Part shown: in pieces, positions 1 to 9,072 of the stretch
Layout: each line of letters opens with the position of its first letter
Position numbering within the stretch: position 1 is the first letter of the stretch
Assembly (NCBI GenBank): GCA_019455325.1
Contig: JACFMQ010000008.1
Location: 122,748-186,747, forward strand
Length of the DNA: 64,000 nucleotides
Direction of reading: 5' to 3'
DNA from: Rhodocyclaceae bacterium
GTDB lineage: Bacteria; Pseudomonadota; Gammaproteobacteria; Burkholderiales; Rhodocyclaceae
The notes under the pieces: generated by a model
Database searches by the model: none
What the model saw: the letters and a program-made list of their open reading frames with translations, nothing else
What the model was told of the DNA's origin: nothing
Translations under genes and position numbers: made by a program

Positions 1-31
1 AAAGCTCCTGCAGCGCGGGGTGGCGTTTCAT
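1..31 (-). CDS. 5' end of a gene leaving the window, possibly hemerythrin-like
   Basis: Only the first ten codons lie in the window (MKRHPALQEL). They follow a good ribosome binding site (GAGGAG, seven bases before the ATG). Many bacterial hemerythrin-domain proteins begin with a very similar stretch, which makes that family a reasonable guess. It would fit the neighbouring DUF2249 and MIP18-type genes, but ten residues cannot prove it. The gene lies downstream of the GGDEF/EAL gene on the same strand. Confidence 0.45.
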   Translation of the reverse strand, partial: MKRHPALQEL

Positions 32-67
32 TGCGATCTCCTCATGTGCGATCGGCGGCGGCCCTAT

Positions 68-2341
68 TCAGGCAGCACGCCGCGCGTCGGGCGCCGCGCT
101 TGCGGCCAGGGCGGCGTCGGCCGGCTGCGGCCGGCCGAACAGCCAGCCCTGGCCCTGGTGGCAGCCGATCGCCGCCAGCCAGTCGCGCTGCCGGCCGCTC
201 TCGACGCCCTCGGCGATGACGCGCAGGCCGAGCTGGCGGCCGAGCGCGACGATGGCGACGACCACCGCCGCGTCCTCGCGGCTCTGCGGCGCGTCCGGCG
301 CCGCCGGGATGAAGCTGCGGTCGATCTTCAGCTTGTCCACCGGCAGCCGGGTGAGCCGCGCCAGCGACGAGTGGCCGGTGCCGAAGTCGTCGATGGCGAT
401 GGAAAGCCCCATACCGCGCAGCCGGCCGAGCGCGGCCTGCGCCGCCGCCGGGTCGGCCATGGCCGCGCTCTCGGTGATCTCCAGTTCGATCCAGGCCGGC
501 TCGCAGCGGGTCTCGGCGAGGATGGCGGCGATCGTCTCCGGCAGCGTCGGGCTGCGCAACTGGCGCGGCGAGAGGTTCACCGCCACCGGCAAAGGCCGAC
601 CGCGCGCGGCCCAGGCTGCGGCCTGGCGGCAGGCGGCGCGCAGCACCGCTTCGCCGAGCGGCAGGATCAGCCCGGTTTCCTCGGCCAGCGGGATGAAGCG
701 GTCGGGCGGGATGGCGCCGAGTTCGGGGTGGAACCAGCGGGCGAGCGCCTCGAAGCCGGTGATGCGGCCGTCGGCGAGATCGACCTGCGGCTGGTAGTGC
801 ACTTCGATCCGGCCGAGTTCGAGCGCCCGCTTCAGTTCGCTCTGCAGGTGCAGGCGCGCGCGCGCCTCGTCGTTCATGCCGGCGGAGAAGAAGCGGTAGC
901 CGCCGCGTCCGGCTTCCTTGGCGCGGTAGAGCGCGGCGTCGGCGTGGCGCAGCAGCGTCGCCGCGTCGTCGCCGTCCTTCGGGTAGAGGGCGATGCCGAG
1001 GCTGGCGCCGAGCGGGATCTCGCGCTCGGCCGCGCGCATCGGCGCGTCGAGCGCGGCGAGCACGCGCGCGGCGATGTCGGCGACGCCGGCCGCGGCGTCG
1101 TCGCCGGGCAGGTTCTCGACGAGCAGCACGAACTCGTCGCCGCCGAGCCGGGCGACGGTGTCGCCGCCGCGCGCGGCGGCGCGCAGCCGCGCGGCGACCT
1201 CGACCAGCACGCGGTCTCCGAAGTCGTGGCCGTCGCTGTCGTTGATCAGCTTGAAGCGGTCGAGGTCGACGAAGAGCAGCGCGCCGGGCGCACCGCGCTT
1301 GCCGCGGGCGATGGCGCGCTCGATGCGGTCGAGCAGCAGCGCGCGGTTGGGCAGGCCGGTCAGCGAATCGTGCGTGGCCAGGTACATCAGCCGCTCCTCG
1401 GCGGCGCGGCGGTCGGTGACGTCGTTGAGCACGCCGACGAAGTGCGTCAGCGCGCCGTCGTGGCTGCGCACCGGCGCGAGGAAGAGTTCGAGGTGGCGCG
1501 GCGTTCCGTCGTCGCCGGCGAGCGAGAGCACGGTGTAGCCCTGGCGGCCCTCGGCGATGGCCTGGCGCAGCGCGCCGACGCCGGGGCTTGGGCCGTGCTC
1601 GCCGCATTCTTGCCGCTCGCACGGGCAGGCCTTGCCCAGCGCCGCTTCGCGCTCGACGCCGAGCATGCGCGCGAAGGCCGGGTTCACGTAGGTCAGCGGG
1701 TGGCCTTCGCGCTCGGCGTCGGCGATGAAGATGCCGTTCACGCTCGACTCGATGGCCCGCTCGCGCAGCGCGATGGTGCGCTTGTCGGCGTCGAAGTAGG
1801 TGTCGAGCGTCAGGCACAGGTCGAAGAAGACGACCTTGAGCAGCGCGTCGTAGGTGGCGAGGAAGCGCGCCTCGTCGTCGCCGGCCCAGTCGCGGATGGT
1901 GCGCAGCATGGCCGAGAGATAGCGGCGGAAGGCGCCGGCGTACCACTCGGGCTTGAGGCCGATGCGCGCGTGCGTCAGCCCGACCTGCAGGCGGCGGGCG
2001 ACGTAGGCTTCGTCGTGCGGGCCGGCGATCAGCTCGGCGAAGTAGGTTTCGTGCGCGGCCTGCAGACGCTCGACGGTGGCGTCGTCCGGCAGCAGCGGCG
2101 CCAGTTCGGGGATGCGCCGCAGCGTCGCGTAGAAGGCGTCGCCGAAGCCGCGTCGGTCGTCGCCCGGGTTTGCGTACAGTGCTGCGTGCAGCGCGGCGAG
2201 GTGCGCGGTGTCGCCTTCGCCGACGTCGAGGAAGGCCAGCCGCCGGGCGATGTCCGCGTCGCCCAGGCCGAGGCTGGCGGCGACGTCGGCGAGCGGGTGG
2301 GCGGCGACCGTCGCGCGGTGCGGGCAGGCCGGTGCGGTCAT
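68..2341 (-). CDS. Diguanylate cyclase/phosphodiesterase with globin-like sensor and PAS domains
   Basis: This 757-residue protein probably makes and/or degrades cyclic di-GMP in the cytoplasm. The first ~185 residues resemble a sensor globin (helical, with an [10 protein letters not shown]-type segment). A PAS domain follows at about 195-310, then a GGDEF domain at about 325-480 with an intact GGDEF motif (LGGDEFVLL), then an EAL domain at about 495-745 with FEALARW and [10 protein letters not shown]. Both catalytic signatures are present, so either activity is possible. The ATG was chosen because it overlaps the chemoreceptor stop codon by four bases (ATGA), which implies translational coupling. 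An oxygen- or redox-sensing role is inferred from the globin-like region; heme ligands were not verified. Confidence 0.9.
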   Translation of the reverse strand: MTAPACPHRATVAAHPLADVAASLGLGDADIARRLAFLDVGEGDTAHLAALHAALYANPGDDRRGFGDAFYATLRRIPELAPLLPDDATVERLQAAHETYFAELIAGPHDEAYVARRLQVGLTHARIGLKPEWYAGAFRRYLSAMLRTIRDWAGDDEARFLATYDALLKVVFFDLCLTLDTYFDADKRTIALRERAIESSVNGIFIADAEREGHPLTYVNPAFARMLGVEREAALGKACPCERQECGEHGPSPGVGALRQAIAEGRQGYTVLSLAGDDGTPRHLELFLAPVRSHDGALTHFVGVLNDVTDRRAAEERLMYLATHDSLTGLPNRALLLDRIERAIARGKRGAPGALLFVDLDRFKLINDSDGHDFGDRVLVEVAARLRAAARGGDTVARLGGDEFVLLVENLPGDDAAAGVADIAARVLAALDAPMRAAEREIPLGASLGIALYPKDGDDAATLLRHADAALYRAKEAGRGGYRFFSAGMNDEARARLHLQSELKRALELGRIEVHYQPQVDLADGRITGFEALARWFHPELGAIPPDRFIPLAEETGLILPLGEAVLRAACRQAAAWAARGRPLPVAVNLSPRQLRSPTLPETIAAILAETRCEPAWIELEITESAAMADPAAAQAALGRLRGMGLSIAIDDFGTGHSSLARLTRLPVDKLKIDRSFIPAAPDAPQSREDAAVVVAIVALGRQLGLRVIAEGVESGRQRDWLAAIGCHQGQGWLFGRPQPADAALAASAAPDARRAA

Positions 2342-3456
2342 GGCTTCCTGCCGAAGATCGCCGCGCCGCCGACCTCGACCATGCGCTCGATGCCGTGCAT
2401 CACGGTCAGGTTGGCCTGTTCCATCGCCTCCAGCGCGGCCAGCGCGCGCTCCCAGTCGCCGGTGTAGTAGAGCGCGACGGCGCGTTTGGCGTGTTCGTGC
2501 ACGGCGCGGTGCGGCGTTTCCAGCTCGGCGTAGCCGGGCATGCGCGAGAAGTATTCCTTGCCCTCGCCGTCGTAGTACCACTGGCCGAGGCGGCACTGCG
2601 TGTCGTCCGGGATGTCTTCCGGCCGCGCCTGGGAGACGCCGAGGAAGACCTTGTACACCTCCAGCTTCAACGTCAGCTCCTCGATGTCGGCGAGCTCGAT
2701 GCCGGAGAGCAGCGCAGAGGAGGCGATGGTCCGCTCCATGCGCTGCGCCAGATCGAGCAGGCGGCCCATGCTGGCCTTGGCCGCGTCGCTCTCGGCCGAG
2801 TAGCGGGCGGCGTCGCCGGCGCCGACTTCCATCACCGCGCGCGCCTTGCCGGTTTCGTCCTGGATGCCGCTGACCAGCCCGGCGATCTCGCCGGTGGCCT
2901 TGGCCGTGCGCTCGGCGAGCTTGCGGACTTCGTCGGCGACCACCGCGAAGCCGCGGCCGGCTTCGCCCGCGCGCGCCGCCTCGATGGCCGCGTTCAAGGC
3001 GAGCAGGTTGGTCTGGTCGGCGATCTCCTTGATCAACTGCACGATGCCGCCGATCTGCCCGGCGCGCTGCGCGAGGCCGTCGACGCTTTGCGAGGCCTCG
3101 CTCATGCGCTCGAACATGGCGCGCAGGTTGTCGGCGATCTTCTCGAAGGCGGCGCGGTTCGCGTCCGACTCGGCGGCGGCCTCGGCGGCCGAGGACTTTT
3201 CCTGCTGCAGGCTGGTTGCCAGCCCGCGGAAGGAGACGGCGACGCCGTCGAGCGATTCGCCGAAGCGGTCGAGGTTGGTGGCGATGCCGTCGATCATGCC
3301 CTGCCGGCGCTGCAGTTGCGCGACCTCGGCGGCGAGCGCCGAGCGTTCCGCGTCGAGCACGGCGAGGCGGGCCTTGAGGCCGGCGTTCTCGTTGCGCAGG
3401 GCTTCGGCCTGGTCCTGGGCGACGCCCAGGGCTTCCTTGTGGCGGGTGAAAAACAT
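2338..3456 (-). CDS. Soluble methyl-accepting chemotaxis-type protein with C-terminal CZB zinc-binding domain
   Basis: A 372-residue cytoplasmic chemoreceptor without membrane segments. A coiled coil covers about residues 5-70. The signalling core carries the typical hairpin around [20 protein letters not shown] and [16 protein letters not shown]. The C-terminal ~120 residues form a chemoreceptor zinc-binding (CZB) domain with Cys in [11 protein letters not shown] and two His in the PHRAVHEHA helix. CZB domains elsewhere bind zinc and sense metal or oxidants. The ATG at 3456 has an AAAGGA site in front, and an upstream extension is unlikely. It is the first gene of a two-gene operon with the c-di-GMP protein, so one signal may feed both chemotaxis-like and c-di-GMP outputs. 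Confidence 0.92.
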   Translation of the reverse strand: MFFTRHKEALGVAQDQAEALRNENAGLKARLAVLDAERSALAAEVAQLQRRQGMIDGIATNLDRFGESLDGVAVSFRGLATSLQQEKSSAAEAAAESDANRAAFEKIADNLRAMFERMSEASQSVDGLAQRAGQIGGIVQLIKEIADQTNLLALNAAIEAARAGEAGRGFAVVADEVRKLAERTAKATGEIAGLVSGIQDETGKARAVMEVGAGDAARYSAESDAAKASMGRLLDLAQRMERTIASSALLSGIELADIEELTLKLEVYKVFLGVSQARPEDIPDDTQCRLGQWYYDGEGKEYFSRMPGYAELETPHRAVHEHAKRAVALYYTGDWERALAALEAMEQANLTVMHGIERMVEVGGAAIFGRKP

Positions 3457-3602
3457 GGCGCTGTCCTTTGTGTCGTTGGCTTCGGCGAATCCGGTGGCGC
3501 GGCGTCGGGAGCGGCCGCTCTTTAATATCAATGAATGATACAAAAGGACGGCCGGAGTTCCCAGTCCGATAGCATGATCGCCGCGCGCCGGTTCGCCTTA
3601 CG

Positions 3603-3881
3603 CTAGTGGCCGCAGGCTTTCGCCACCGGCGCGTCGGCGTCGGCGCGGCCGATGCGCACCTGCCAGACCTCGGGGCCGGCTTCCAGGTAGTCCCAGGTGA
3701 ATTCGCCGCGCGACTCGGCCTGGAACTGGTAGAAGAGCGGCTTCGGGTCGTGGTCGTTGATCAGCAGCAGGGCCTCGCCGGGCGCGAGTTCGTCGAAGGT
3801 GCCGAAGATCAGCGGGTGGCGCTCGCGCGGCGGGATCGTGCGGACGTCGACGGTGGTCTTGCAGGTCGGTGCGTTGCTCAT
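3603..3881 (-). CDS. DUF2249 family protein
   Basis: A 92-residue cytoplasmic protein of the DUF2249 family, with the typical core (DVRTIPPRERHPLIFGTF ... LLINDHDPKPLFYQF ... W.V.IGR). Members are often found next to hemerythrins, nitric-oxide reductases and MIP18-type proteins and are thought to act in redox or nitric-oxide stress; the biochemical role is unknown. The ATG follows an AAGGAG site. The gene lies 38 bases after the MIP18-type gene on the same strand, so the two are probably co-transcribed. Confidence 0.85.
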   Translation of the reverse strand: MSNAPTCKTTVDVRTIPPRERHPLIFGTFDELAPGEALLLINDHDPKPLFYQFQAESRGEFTWDYLEAGPEVWQVRIGRADADAPVAKACGH

Positions 3882-3919
3882 GGCGTTCTCCTTGATTGGG
3901 GTGGGTTGCGGGGGAAGGA

Positions 3920-4246
3920 TCAGTCGGCGCCGTCTGCCTGCCAGCCGAAGCTTTGCTTGGCGCGGTCGCTCATCATCGATGGGTGCCACGGCGGCTCCCA
4001 GACCAGCCGGATGTCGGCCGGCGGCGCGTCGGGAAAGGCTTCGGCCAGCTCGTGACGGGCCTCTTCAAGGATCAGGTCGCCCATCGGGCAGGTCGGCGAG
4101 GTCATCGTCATCTCGACGACGACGGCCGGTTCGGTCTCGATGCGGTAGACCAGACCGAGATCGACGACGTTCATGCCGACTTCCGGGTCGATCACATGGC
4201 GCAGCGCGGCACGGACGGCGTCGGTGGGGGCGAGGGTTTCGGTCAT
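3920..4246 (-). CDS. MIP18/PaaD-type (DUF59) iron-sulfur assembly protein
   Basis: A 108-residue protein with the DUF59 fold: IDPEVGMNVVDLGLVYRI at the N-terminus and the conserved TSPTCPMGDLI loop with its reactive cysteine. The family (SufT, PaaD, CIA2/MIP18) helps place or mature Fe-S clusters. Here it pairs with DUF2249 in a two-gene operon, a pairing seen in denitrifiers and nitrosative-stress regulons. It is followed by the chemoreceptor operon but separated from it by about 150 bases. Role in repair or assembly of Fe-S proteins is inferred from the family only. Confidence 0.88.
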   Translation of the reverse strand: MTETLAPTDAVRAALRHVIDPEVGMNVVDLGLVYRIETEPAVVVEMTMTSPTCPMGDLILEEARHELAEAFPDAPPADIRLVWEPPWHPSMMSDRAKQSFGWQADGAD

Positions 4247-4313
4247 GGCGACAAAAGAAGTAAATTAAATGCAGCTTTATCGTAGCACCGGAAAACCCTT
4301 AAAGCAAGAAGTA

Positions 4314-4324
4314 AAATACATCTT
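4314..4324 (-). promoter_or_regulatory. Possible NsrR half-site upstream of the MIP18-DUF2249 operon
   Basis: Read on the minus strand the sequence is AAGATGTATTT, an exact match to the half-site described for the nitric-oxide-sensing repressor NsrR (AAGATGYATTT). It lies about 70 bases upstream of the MIP18-type start codon. A good second, inverted half-site is not visible, so this is only suggestive. Confidence 0.4.
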
Positions 4325-4493
4325 TAAGGTGCGGCCCCGGCGCTGGCTCCGGGGTGTCGCCAGATCGCCCGGCAGCATGGCGCCGGACACGGTAGAATGG
4401 CCTCCTCCGCCGCAGGCTGCGCCGCTGCGTGCCGTCCCGGCGGAGAGTCCGATCCTGCGTTGTCCATCCCGTATCGCCGCCCCAGTCCGAACC

Positions 4494-6419
4494 GTGCCCT
4501 ACCTGACCCTCTCCGATGCCTCGCTCGCCTTCGGCCACGTGCCGCTGCTCGACCACGCCGACTTCCAGCTCGACCCGGGCGAGCGCGTCGCGCTGATCGG
4601 CCGCAATGGAACCGGCAAGTCCTCGCTGCTGGCGGCGCTCGCCGGCCGCGGCGCGCTCGACGACGGCGAGGTCTGGCGCCAGCCCGGCGCGCGCATCGGC
4701 TACGTGCCGCAGGAGCCGCCGTTCGACCCGGAACTCACGGTGTTCAAGGCGGTGGTCGCCGGCATGGGCGCGACCTCGGCGTTGTTGGCCGAATACCATG
4801 AGGTCTCGCACCGGCTGGCCGAGGCGGGCGCCGACCAGGAGGCGCTGCTCGCCCGCCTGCACGCGCTGCAGACCGAGCTGGAGGCGCTCGGCGCCTGGCA
4901 GTTCGAGTCGCAGGCCGAGCGCGTCATTGCCCGCTTCTCGCTCGACCCGGAGGCGCCGGTCGGCAGCCTTTCCGGCGGCCAGAAGAAGCGCCTGGCGCTG
5001 GCGCAGGCGCTGGCCGTGTCGCCGGACGTGTCGCCGGACGTGCTGCTTTTGGACGAGCCGACCAACCACCTCGACATCGGCGCCATCGAGTGGCTGGAGG
5101 ATCTGCTGATCGAGTCGAACGTGACGCTGCTCTTCATCACGCACGACCGGCGTTTCCTCGACCGGCTGGCGACGCGCATCGTCGAACTGGACCGCGGCCG
5201 GCTGGCCAGTTTTCCCGGCAGCTTCGCCGACTACCAGCGGCGCAAGGAGCAGATGCTGCACGACGAGGAGATCGCCAATGCCAAGTTCGACAAGTTCCTG
5301 GCGCAGGAGGAGGTGTGGATCAGGAAAGGGGTGGAGGCGCGGCGCACGCGCAACGAAGGCCGCGTGCTGCGTCTCGAACGTTTGCGCAGGGAGCGCACGG
5401 CGCGGCGCGAACGGCAGGGCAGGGTGGAACTGGCGCTCGACGCCGGCGAGAAGAGCGGTCAGCTCGTCGCCGAGCTGCAGCACGTGAGCAAGCGTTTCGG
5501 CGACAAGACGGTCGTGCGCGACTTCTCGTGCCGCCTGATGCGCGGCGACCGGATCGGCCTGATCGGCCCGAACGGCGCCGGCAAGACGACGCTGCTGCGC
5601 CTGATCCTCGGCGAACTCGCGCCGGACGAAGGCACGGTGCGCCAGGGCACGAAGACCCAGGTCGCCTACTTCGACCAGTTCCGCGCGCAGCTCGACCCGG
5701 AGGCGGCGCTGGTCGACGTGATCTCGCCGGGCTCGGACTACGTCGAAGTGGCCGGCGTCAAGAAACACGTGATCAGCTATCTCGGCGACTTTCTGTTCGC
5801 ACCGCAGCGCGCACGTTCGCCGGTAAAGTCGCTGTCCGGAGGCGAGCGCAACCGCCTGCTGCTGGCGCGCCTGTTCGCGCGGCCGGCGAACGTGCTGGTG
5901 CTCGACGAGCCGACCAACGACCTCGACATCGAGACGCTGGAACTGCTCGAAGAGCTGCTGCTGGATTACCCCGGTACGCTGTTTCTGGTCAGCCACGATC
6001 GCGCCTTCCTCGACGCGGTGGTGACGCAGACCATCGCCGCCGAGGGCAACGGCGTCTGGCACGAGTACGCCGGCGGCTACGGCGACTGGGCGGACTACCA
6101 GGCGCAGCGCCGCGCAGCGGCAGCCGCGACGCCGGCGGCGAAGGCGAAAGAGGCGCCGAAGCCGGCCGAACGGGCGCCGCGCGGCGGCAACAAGCTCTCG
6201 TACAAGGACCAGCGCGAGCTCGACGCGCTGCCGGAGAAGATCGCGGCGCTCGAAGAGGAACAGAAGTCGCTCACCGAACGGCTCGAAGACCCGGCGCTCT
6301 ACGCTGGCGACCCGCTGGCCGCGCAGGGCTTTGCCAACCGCCTCGCCGAGATCGACGACGAGTTGCTGCTGCTGCTCGAACGCTGGGAGGCGCTGGAGGC
6401 GATGGCGGCGCGGAACTGA
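4494..6419 (+). CDS. uup: ABC-F family ATPase, Uup type
   Basis: A 641-residue protein with two ABC ATPase domains and no membrane segment. Domain 1 has Walker A GRNGTGKSS, signature SGGQKKRLALAQAL and Walker B LLLDEPTNHLD. Domain 2 has GPNGAGKTTLL, SGGERNRLLLARLF and VLVLDEPTNDLD. The linker is charged and the C-terminus carries a Uup-type coiled coil (about residues 560-640). Uup proteins act on ribosomes or DNA to reduce transposon excision and resolve translation problems. The start is taken as GTG at 4494 because homology begins at VPYLTLSDASLAFG; the longer frame to 4269 is proline/arginine-rich and unconvincing. A 12-base tandem duplication inserts an extra SPDV just before Walker B of domain 1. 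Confidence 0.93.
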   Translation: MPYLTLSDASLAFGHVPLLDHADFQLDPGERVALIGRNGTGKSSLLAALAGRGALDDGEVWRQPGARIGYVPQEPPFDPELTVFKAVVAGMGATSALLAEYHEVSHRLAEAGADQEALLARLHALQTELEALGAWQFESQAERVIARFSLDPEAPVGSLSGGQKKRLALAQALAVSPDVSPDVLLLDEPTNHLDIGAIEWLEDLLIESNVTLLFITHDRRFLDRLATRIVELDRGRLASFPGSFADYQRRKEQMLHDEEIANAKFDKFLAQEEVWIRKGVEARRTRNEGRVLRLERLRRERTARRERQGRVELALDAGEKSGQLVAELQHVSKRFGDKTVVRDFSCRLMRGDRIGLIGPNGAGKTTLLRLILGELAPDEGTVRQGTKTQVAYFDQFRAQLDPEAALVDVISPGSDYVEVAGVKKHVISYLGDFLFAPQRARSPVKSLSGGERNRLLLARLFARPANVLVLDEPTNDLDIETLELLEELLLDYPGTLFLVSHDRAFLDAVVTQTIAAEGNGVWHEYAGGYGDWADYQAQRRAAAAATPAAKAKEAPKPAERAPRGGNKLSYKDQRELDALPEKIAALEEEQKSLTERLEDPALYAGDPLAAQGFANRLAEIDDELLLLLERWEALEAMAARN

Positions 6420-6469
6420 GCGGCTGCCGCGCGCCTCTGATTCGCAACATCGGAAACACGGGAACGACC

Positions 6470-6973
6470 ATGCTCAAGAAACTGCTGATTGCCCTCCTGG
6501 CCGCGACCGCGCTCGCCGGGGCCGGTGCCGCCGAGAAGAAGCTGCCGCCGGTCGAGGTCTACGTGCCGCACCTGTGCCTGGCCTGCCTCGACTGGGCCGA
6601 GCACCTGCGCCAGAACGGCTTTTCCAGGGTGACGGTGAAGGAGGTCGATGACCTGGCGGCGCTGAAGAAGAAGCTGAAGGTGCCGGAAGACCTCGAATCG
6701 GTGCACACCGCGGTCGTCGCCGGCTACTTCGTCGAAGGCCACGTGCCGGCCGAGGACATCGTCGAACTGCTCAGGGAAAAGCCGAAGGCGTACGGCATCG
6801 CCGTCCCCGGCCTGCCGCGCGGCGCGCCCGGCCGCGAGTTCTCGATGCCGACCTGCGAGACCGGCTGCACCATGCTCGACTCGCAGACCGCCGAGCGCGA
6901 GGTGCGGCGCGAGATGTTCAACACGATGGTGGTGTACAAGGACGGCCGCGTGAAGGTGTGGGCGCGGCATTGA
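6470..6973 (+). CDS. DUF411 family periplasmic metal-binding protein
   Basis: A 167-residue protein with a signal peptide (MLKKLLIALLAATALAGAGA). It has the DUF411 core: a CxxC motif in LCLACLDWAEHL, followed by GYFVEGHVPAEDI and AVPGLPRGAPG. DUF411 proteins are often linked to copper resistance. The usual conserved CHT segment reads VHT here, so one expected metal-ligand cysteine is missing. A C-terminal extension contains two further cysteines (MPTCETGC). It follows uup by 50 bases and probably reads from its own or the uup promoter. Confidence 0.82.
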   Translation: MLKKLLIALLAATALAGAGAAEKKLPPVEVYVPHLCLACLDWAEHLRQNGFSRVTVKEVDDLAALKKKLKVPEDLESVHTAVVAGYFVEGHVPAEDIVELLREKPKAYGIAVPGLPRGAPGREFSMPTCETGCTMLDSQTAEREVRREMFNTMVVYKDGRVKVWARH

Positions 6974-7108
6974 GCGTTTTCCCGCAATGAGCGCGTATGC
7001 CCGGCGCCGCGCAATGTGATCGTTTCGGCGCGGCGGTGAAGAGGCATGGATTTGTAGCTGCACAACCAGTATGATCATAACGGTCAAACTGATTTGCAGG
7101 AGCCCGGT

Positions 7109-7399
7109 ATGATTACCGAGACAAGTGCCGTCACCTTTCGTCAGAACCTCGGCGAGATGCTCAACCTCGTCCAGTATCGTCACGACAGCGTGGTCATCAA
7201 CAAGGACGGGAAACCCGTCGCTGCCTTGGTCGACGCTCGCCTTTTCGAACGCATCCGGCGCATGCAGGGGCGGTTTGATGCTCTGTGTCAGCGGATCGAG
7301 GCAGGGTTTTCCGGCGTTTCCGAAGCAGACGGGATGGCGGAGATCGAGGCTGCAATCGCCGAGGACCGGCAAGCGCAAGGCAAATCCGCTCCCCGCTGA
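7109..7399 (+). CDS. Antitoxin, Phd/YefM family
   Basis: A 96-residue protein with the Phd/YefM N-terminal DNA-binding fold (TFRQNLGEML ... DSVVINKDGKPVAALVDARLF). The C-terminus is acidic and probably binds the toxin. The ATG at 7109 has GGAG in front. The PIN toxin begins two bases after the stop. A short palindrome, TATGATCATA, lies at 7070-7079 and may be the autoregulatory operator. Confidence 0.87.
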   Translation: MITETSAVTFRQNLGEMLNLVQYRHDSVVINKDGKPVAALVDARLFERIRRMQGRFDALCQRIEAGFSGVSEADGMAEIEAAIAEDRQAQGKSAPR

Positions 7400-7401
7400 A
7401 C

Positions 7402-7836
7402 ATGGGTCAGACCTTGCGGGTCGTCCTGGACACCAATGTCCTGCTTTCCGGCATCGCGTTTCCGGGCAGCGTCCCCGGCAAGATTCTGTCTGCCTGGCGG
7501 CTGGGCTCGCTCGATGTCGTCCTTTCGGAGTTCATCATCGAAGAGTTGCGCCGGGTATTGCCCCGGCTTGTCCATCGGCATGGTCTGACATCGGCGGAAA
7601 TCGACGATCTGCTGGACATCCTGTCGATCCAGGCCGAGATCCTGGCGCCGCACGCCCCCGACGAACAACTGCTCAGGGACATGAACGATCTGCCTGTACT
7701 TGGCACCCTGCTGGCGGCCATTCAGTCGGGCAGCGTCGATTACCTGATTACGGGCGACAAGGATCTGCTCGTCCTCGGTGATCGTTACCCCATCGTCTCT
7801 CCCGCCGACTTCTGGGCACGGCATGGCGGGCTCTGA
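7402..7836 (+). CDS. PIN-domain toxin (COG1569 type)
   Basis: A 144-residue PIN-domain ribonuclease toxin. Acidic metal-binding residues are visible in VVLDTNVLLSG, in the central IIEELRR helix, and in YLITGDKDLL. PIN toxins cleave RNA when released from the cognate antitoxin. The gene starts two bases after the Phd/YefM antitoxin and the two form an operon. Base composition is slightly less GC-rich than the surroundings, as is common for mobile toxin-antitoxin modules. Confidence 0.88.
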   Translation: MGQTLRVVLDTNVLLSGIAFPGSVPGKILSAWRLGSLDVVLSEFIIEELRRVLPRLVHRHGLTSAEIDDLLDILSIQAEILAPHAPDEQLLRDMNDLPVLGTLLAAIQSGSVDYLITGDKDLLVLGDRYPIVSPADFWARHGGL

Positions 7837-8000
7837 TCGTGCGGGAGGCTGCTTCCGATAGCGGTACGCCCCGAAAGAAGATTCCTCGCTCCTGTTCGAC
7901 GCCCCTGTTTTCGCTGCATATCTGGCGATAGCGCGCGCTCGGTCGGCGACAAACCCGGTATCGACAAAACGAATCGGGCGTCGCCCTGCGCAGGATGACA

Positions 8001-8026
8001 GGCTCCGGCAGTTTCTTGCCGGAGCC
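8001..8026. terminator. Perfect hairpin between the PIN toxin and the receptor remnant
   Basis: A 10-bp perfect inverted repeat, GGCTCCGGCA and TGCCGGAGCC, is separated by six bases. It sits between two convergent units and could act as a bidirectional terminator. There is no T-tract on either side, so the function is uncertain. The rest of 7837-8053 shows nothing recognisable. Confidence 0.4.
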
Positions 8027-8053
8027 ATGCATTGGCGGTGAGCCGGGCTGGCT

Positions 8054-8230
8054 TCAGAATTTGTATTCCAGCGTAGCCCGGTAGCTGCGCGGCGTGCCCC
8101 ACATCACCTGTTCGTTGAAGTTCACCGATGTGTAGTACCACTTGTCGAACAGGTTATCGACGTTGAACTGCAGCGACAGTTGCGGCGCGAACTGATAGCG
8201 CGCCATCAGATTCGCCAGCAGATCATGCAG
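8054..8230 (-). pseudogene. C-terminal remnant of a TonB-dependent siderophore receptor
   Basis: The last ~55 codons of a TonB-dependent receptor are preserved: LMARYQFAPQLSLQFNVDN, NLFDKWYYTS, then the terminal strand PRSYRATLEYKF ending in the usual aromatic residue. No start codon, plug or barrel precedes it; upstream the frame turns into low-complexity sequence opposite another gene. It is therefore the tail of a deleted or truncated receptor, of the FpvA/FecA group by resemblance. It differs from the tail of the intact receptor near 63 kb. Confidence 0.75.
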
Positions 8231-8292
8231 CGGTAGCTTCGTTGATTCGTGGTGTTGCGGTCGAAACGGGGCATGTCGCTGCGTTCGAGGCT

Positions 8293-8880
8293 TCAGGCAA
8301 AGACGTTCAGCCGCGTTCCGATCTCGCCGATTTCCGTCGTGCGGGCGCTGCCGCTGGCGTTGTAGGCCGCGATTGCGGGTGTTTCCGCGCCGGTGGGGGG
8401 TGATGCGCGGCCGTTTTCGCCGCTTTTTTCCTCGTTTTCTTCCCGCGCCATCTCCGCGCGCGCCTGCTGCTCCATCGACGCGGCCTCGGCGGCAACAGCA
8501 TAATCCTGCCCGGACGGTTCGGCCGGCGCGAGCGCGGCAGAGCGGATTTGGCGCGCCCTGTCGATGGTTTCCTCCGGCGTCTTCCCCGGTGCGGTGCTGA
8601 TGCGCACCTCGCCGCCGATCGCGTAATTCACGCCGTCCGGCCCGCGCTGGTAGGAGAAGGTCGCGCCGCTGGCCAGCCCGGCCCCGGCGGCCATGTGCGC
8701 GGCCTCGTGGGCGCGGACTTCCCGGTCGCGCGCCTTGAGTTCCTTCACCTGGGCCTCTTCCTCCGGCGTCAGCGTCTTCCCCGCTCGGCCGCCGCCGGCG
8801 CGCGCCACACCGCCGCTGCGGGCACTTTCGCCGAGCGGATCGTAGATGCTTGCTGCCGTGGATATTCCCGAAATGCTCAT
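8293..8880 (-). CDS. Putative SprA-type metalloprotease
   Basis: A 195-residue protein with a zinc-protease-like motif HEAAH inside EVRAHEAAHMAAGAGLASG, followed by FSYQRGPDGVNYAIGGEV. This is the pattern of the SprA-related putative metalloprotease family. The N-terminus is glycine-rich and the C-terminus contains a charged, probably disordered segment. No signal peptide is obvious. The family function is unknown. The gene stands alone between the receptor remnant and the nirS terminator. Confidence 0.78.
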   Translation of the reverse strand: MSISGISTAASIYDPLGESARSGGVARAGGGRAGKTLTPEEEAQVKELKARDREVRAHEAAHMAAGAGLASGATFSYQRGPDGVNYAIGGEVRISTAPGKTPEETIDRARQIRSAALAPAEPSGQDYAVAAEAASMEQQARAEMAREENEEKSGENGRASPPTGAETPAIAAYNASGSARTTEIGEIGTRLNVFA

Positions 8881-9010
8881 TGCGCGGTGCAGGTGAGGTT
8901 GCGGCCGATGCGCTGCGTCGCCGGAAAGTATGGAACAAGCGGGCGCTTATTTCCAGAATGGCGCCCGCCCGCGCACAACCGGGAAGACGTGTCCCTGAAG
9001 GGGGCTTGGC

Positions 9011-9045
9011 AAAAAAAAACGCCGCCACGGAAACCCGCAGCGGCG
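9011..9045 (-). terminator. Rho-independent terminator of nirS
   Basis: Read on the minus strand, a hairpin CGCCGC...GCGGCG (9020-9045, with internal CGG/CCG pairing) is followed by nine T residues (9011-9019). It lies 28 bases after the nirS stop codon. This is a textbook intrinsic terminator. Confidence 0.92.
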
Positions 9046-9072
9046 CAATCGGAGGGGAGGATCGAAGCCGTT

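Noticed and set aside
20-2467. 815-codon open frame on the plus strand opposite the GGDEF/EAL gene
   Set aside because: It has no known domain, is rich in Arg/Ala/Val/Asp and mirrors the third-codon GC of the real gene. The same applies to other long opposite frames across the window.
4269-4493. Longer N-terminus of Uup
   Set aside because: The added 75 residues are Pro/Arg-rich, without homology, and cover the promoter region of the divergent MIP18-type gene.
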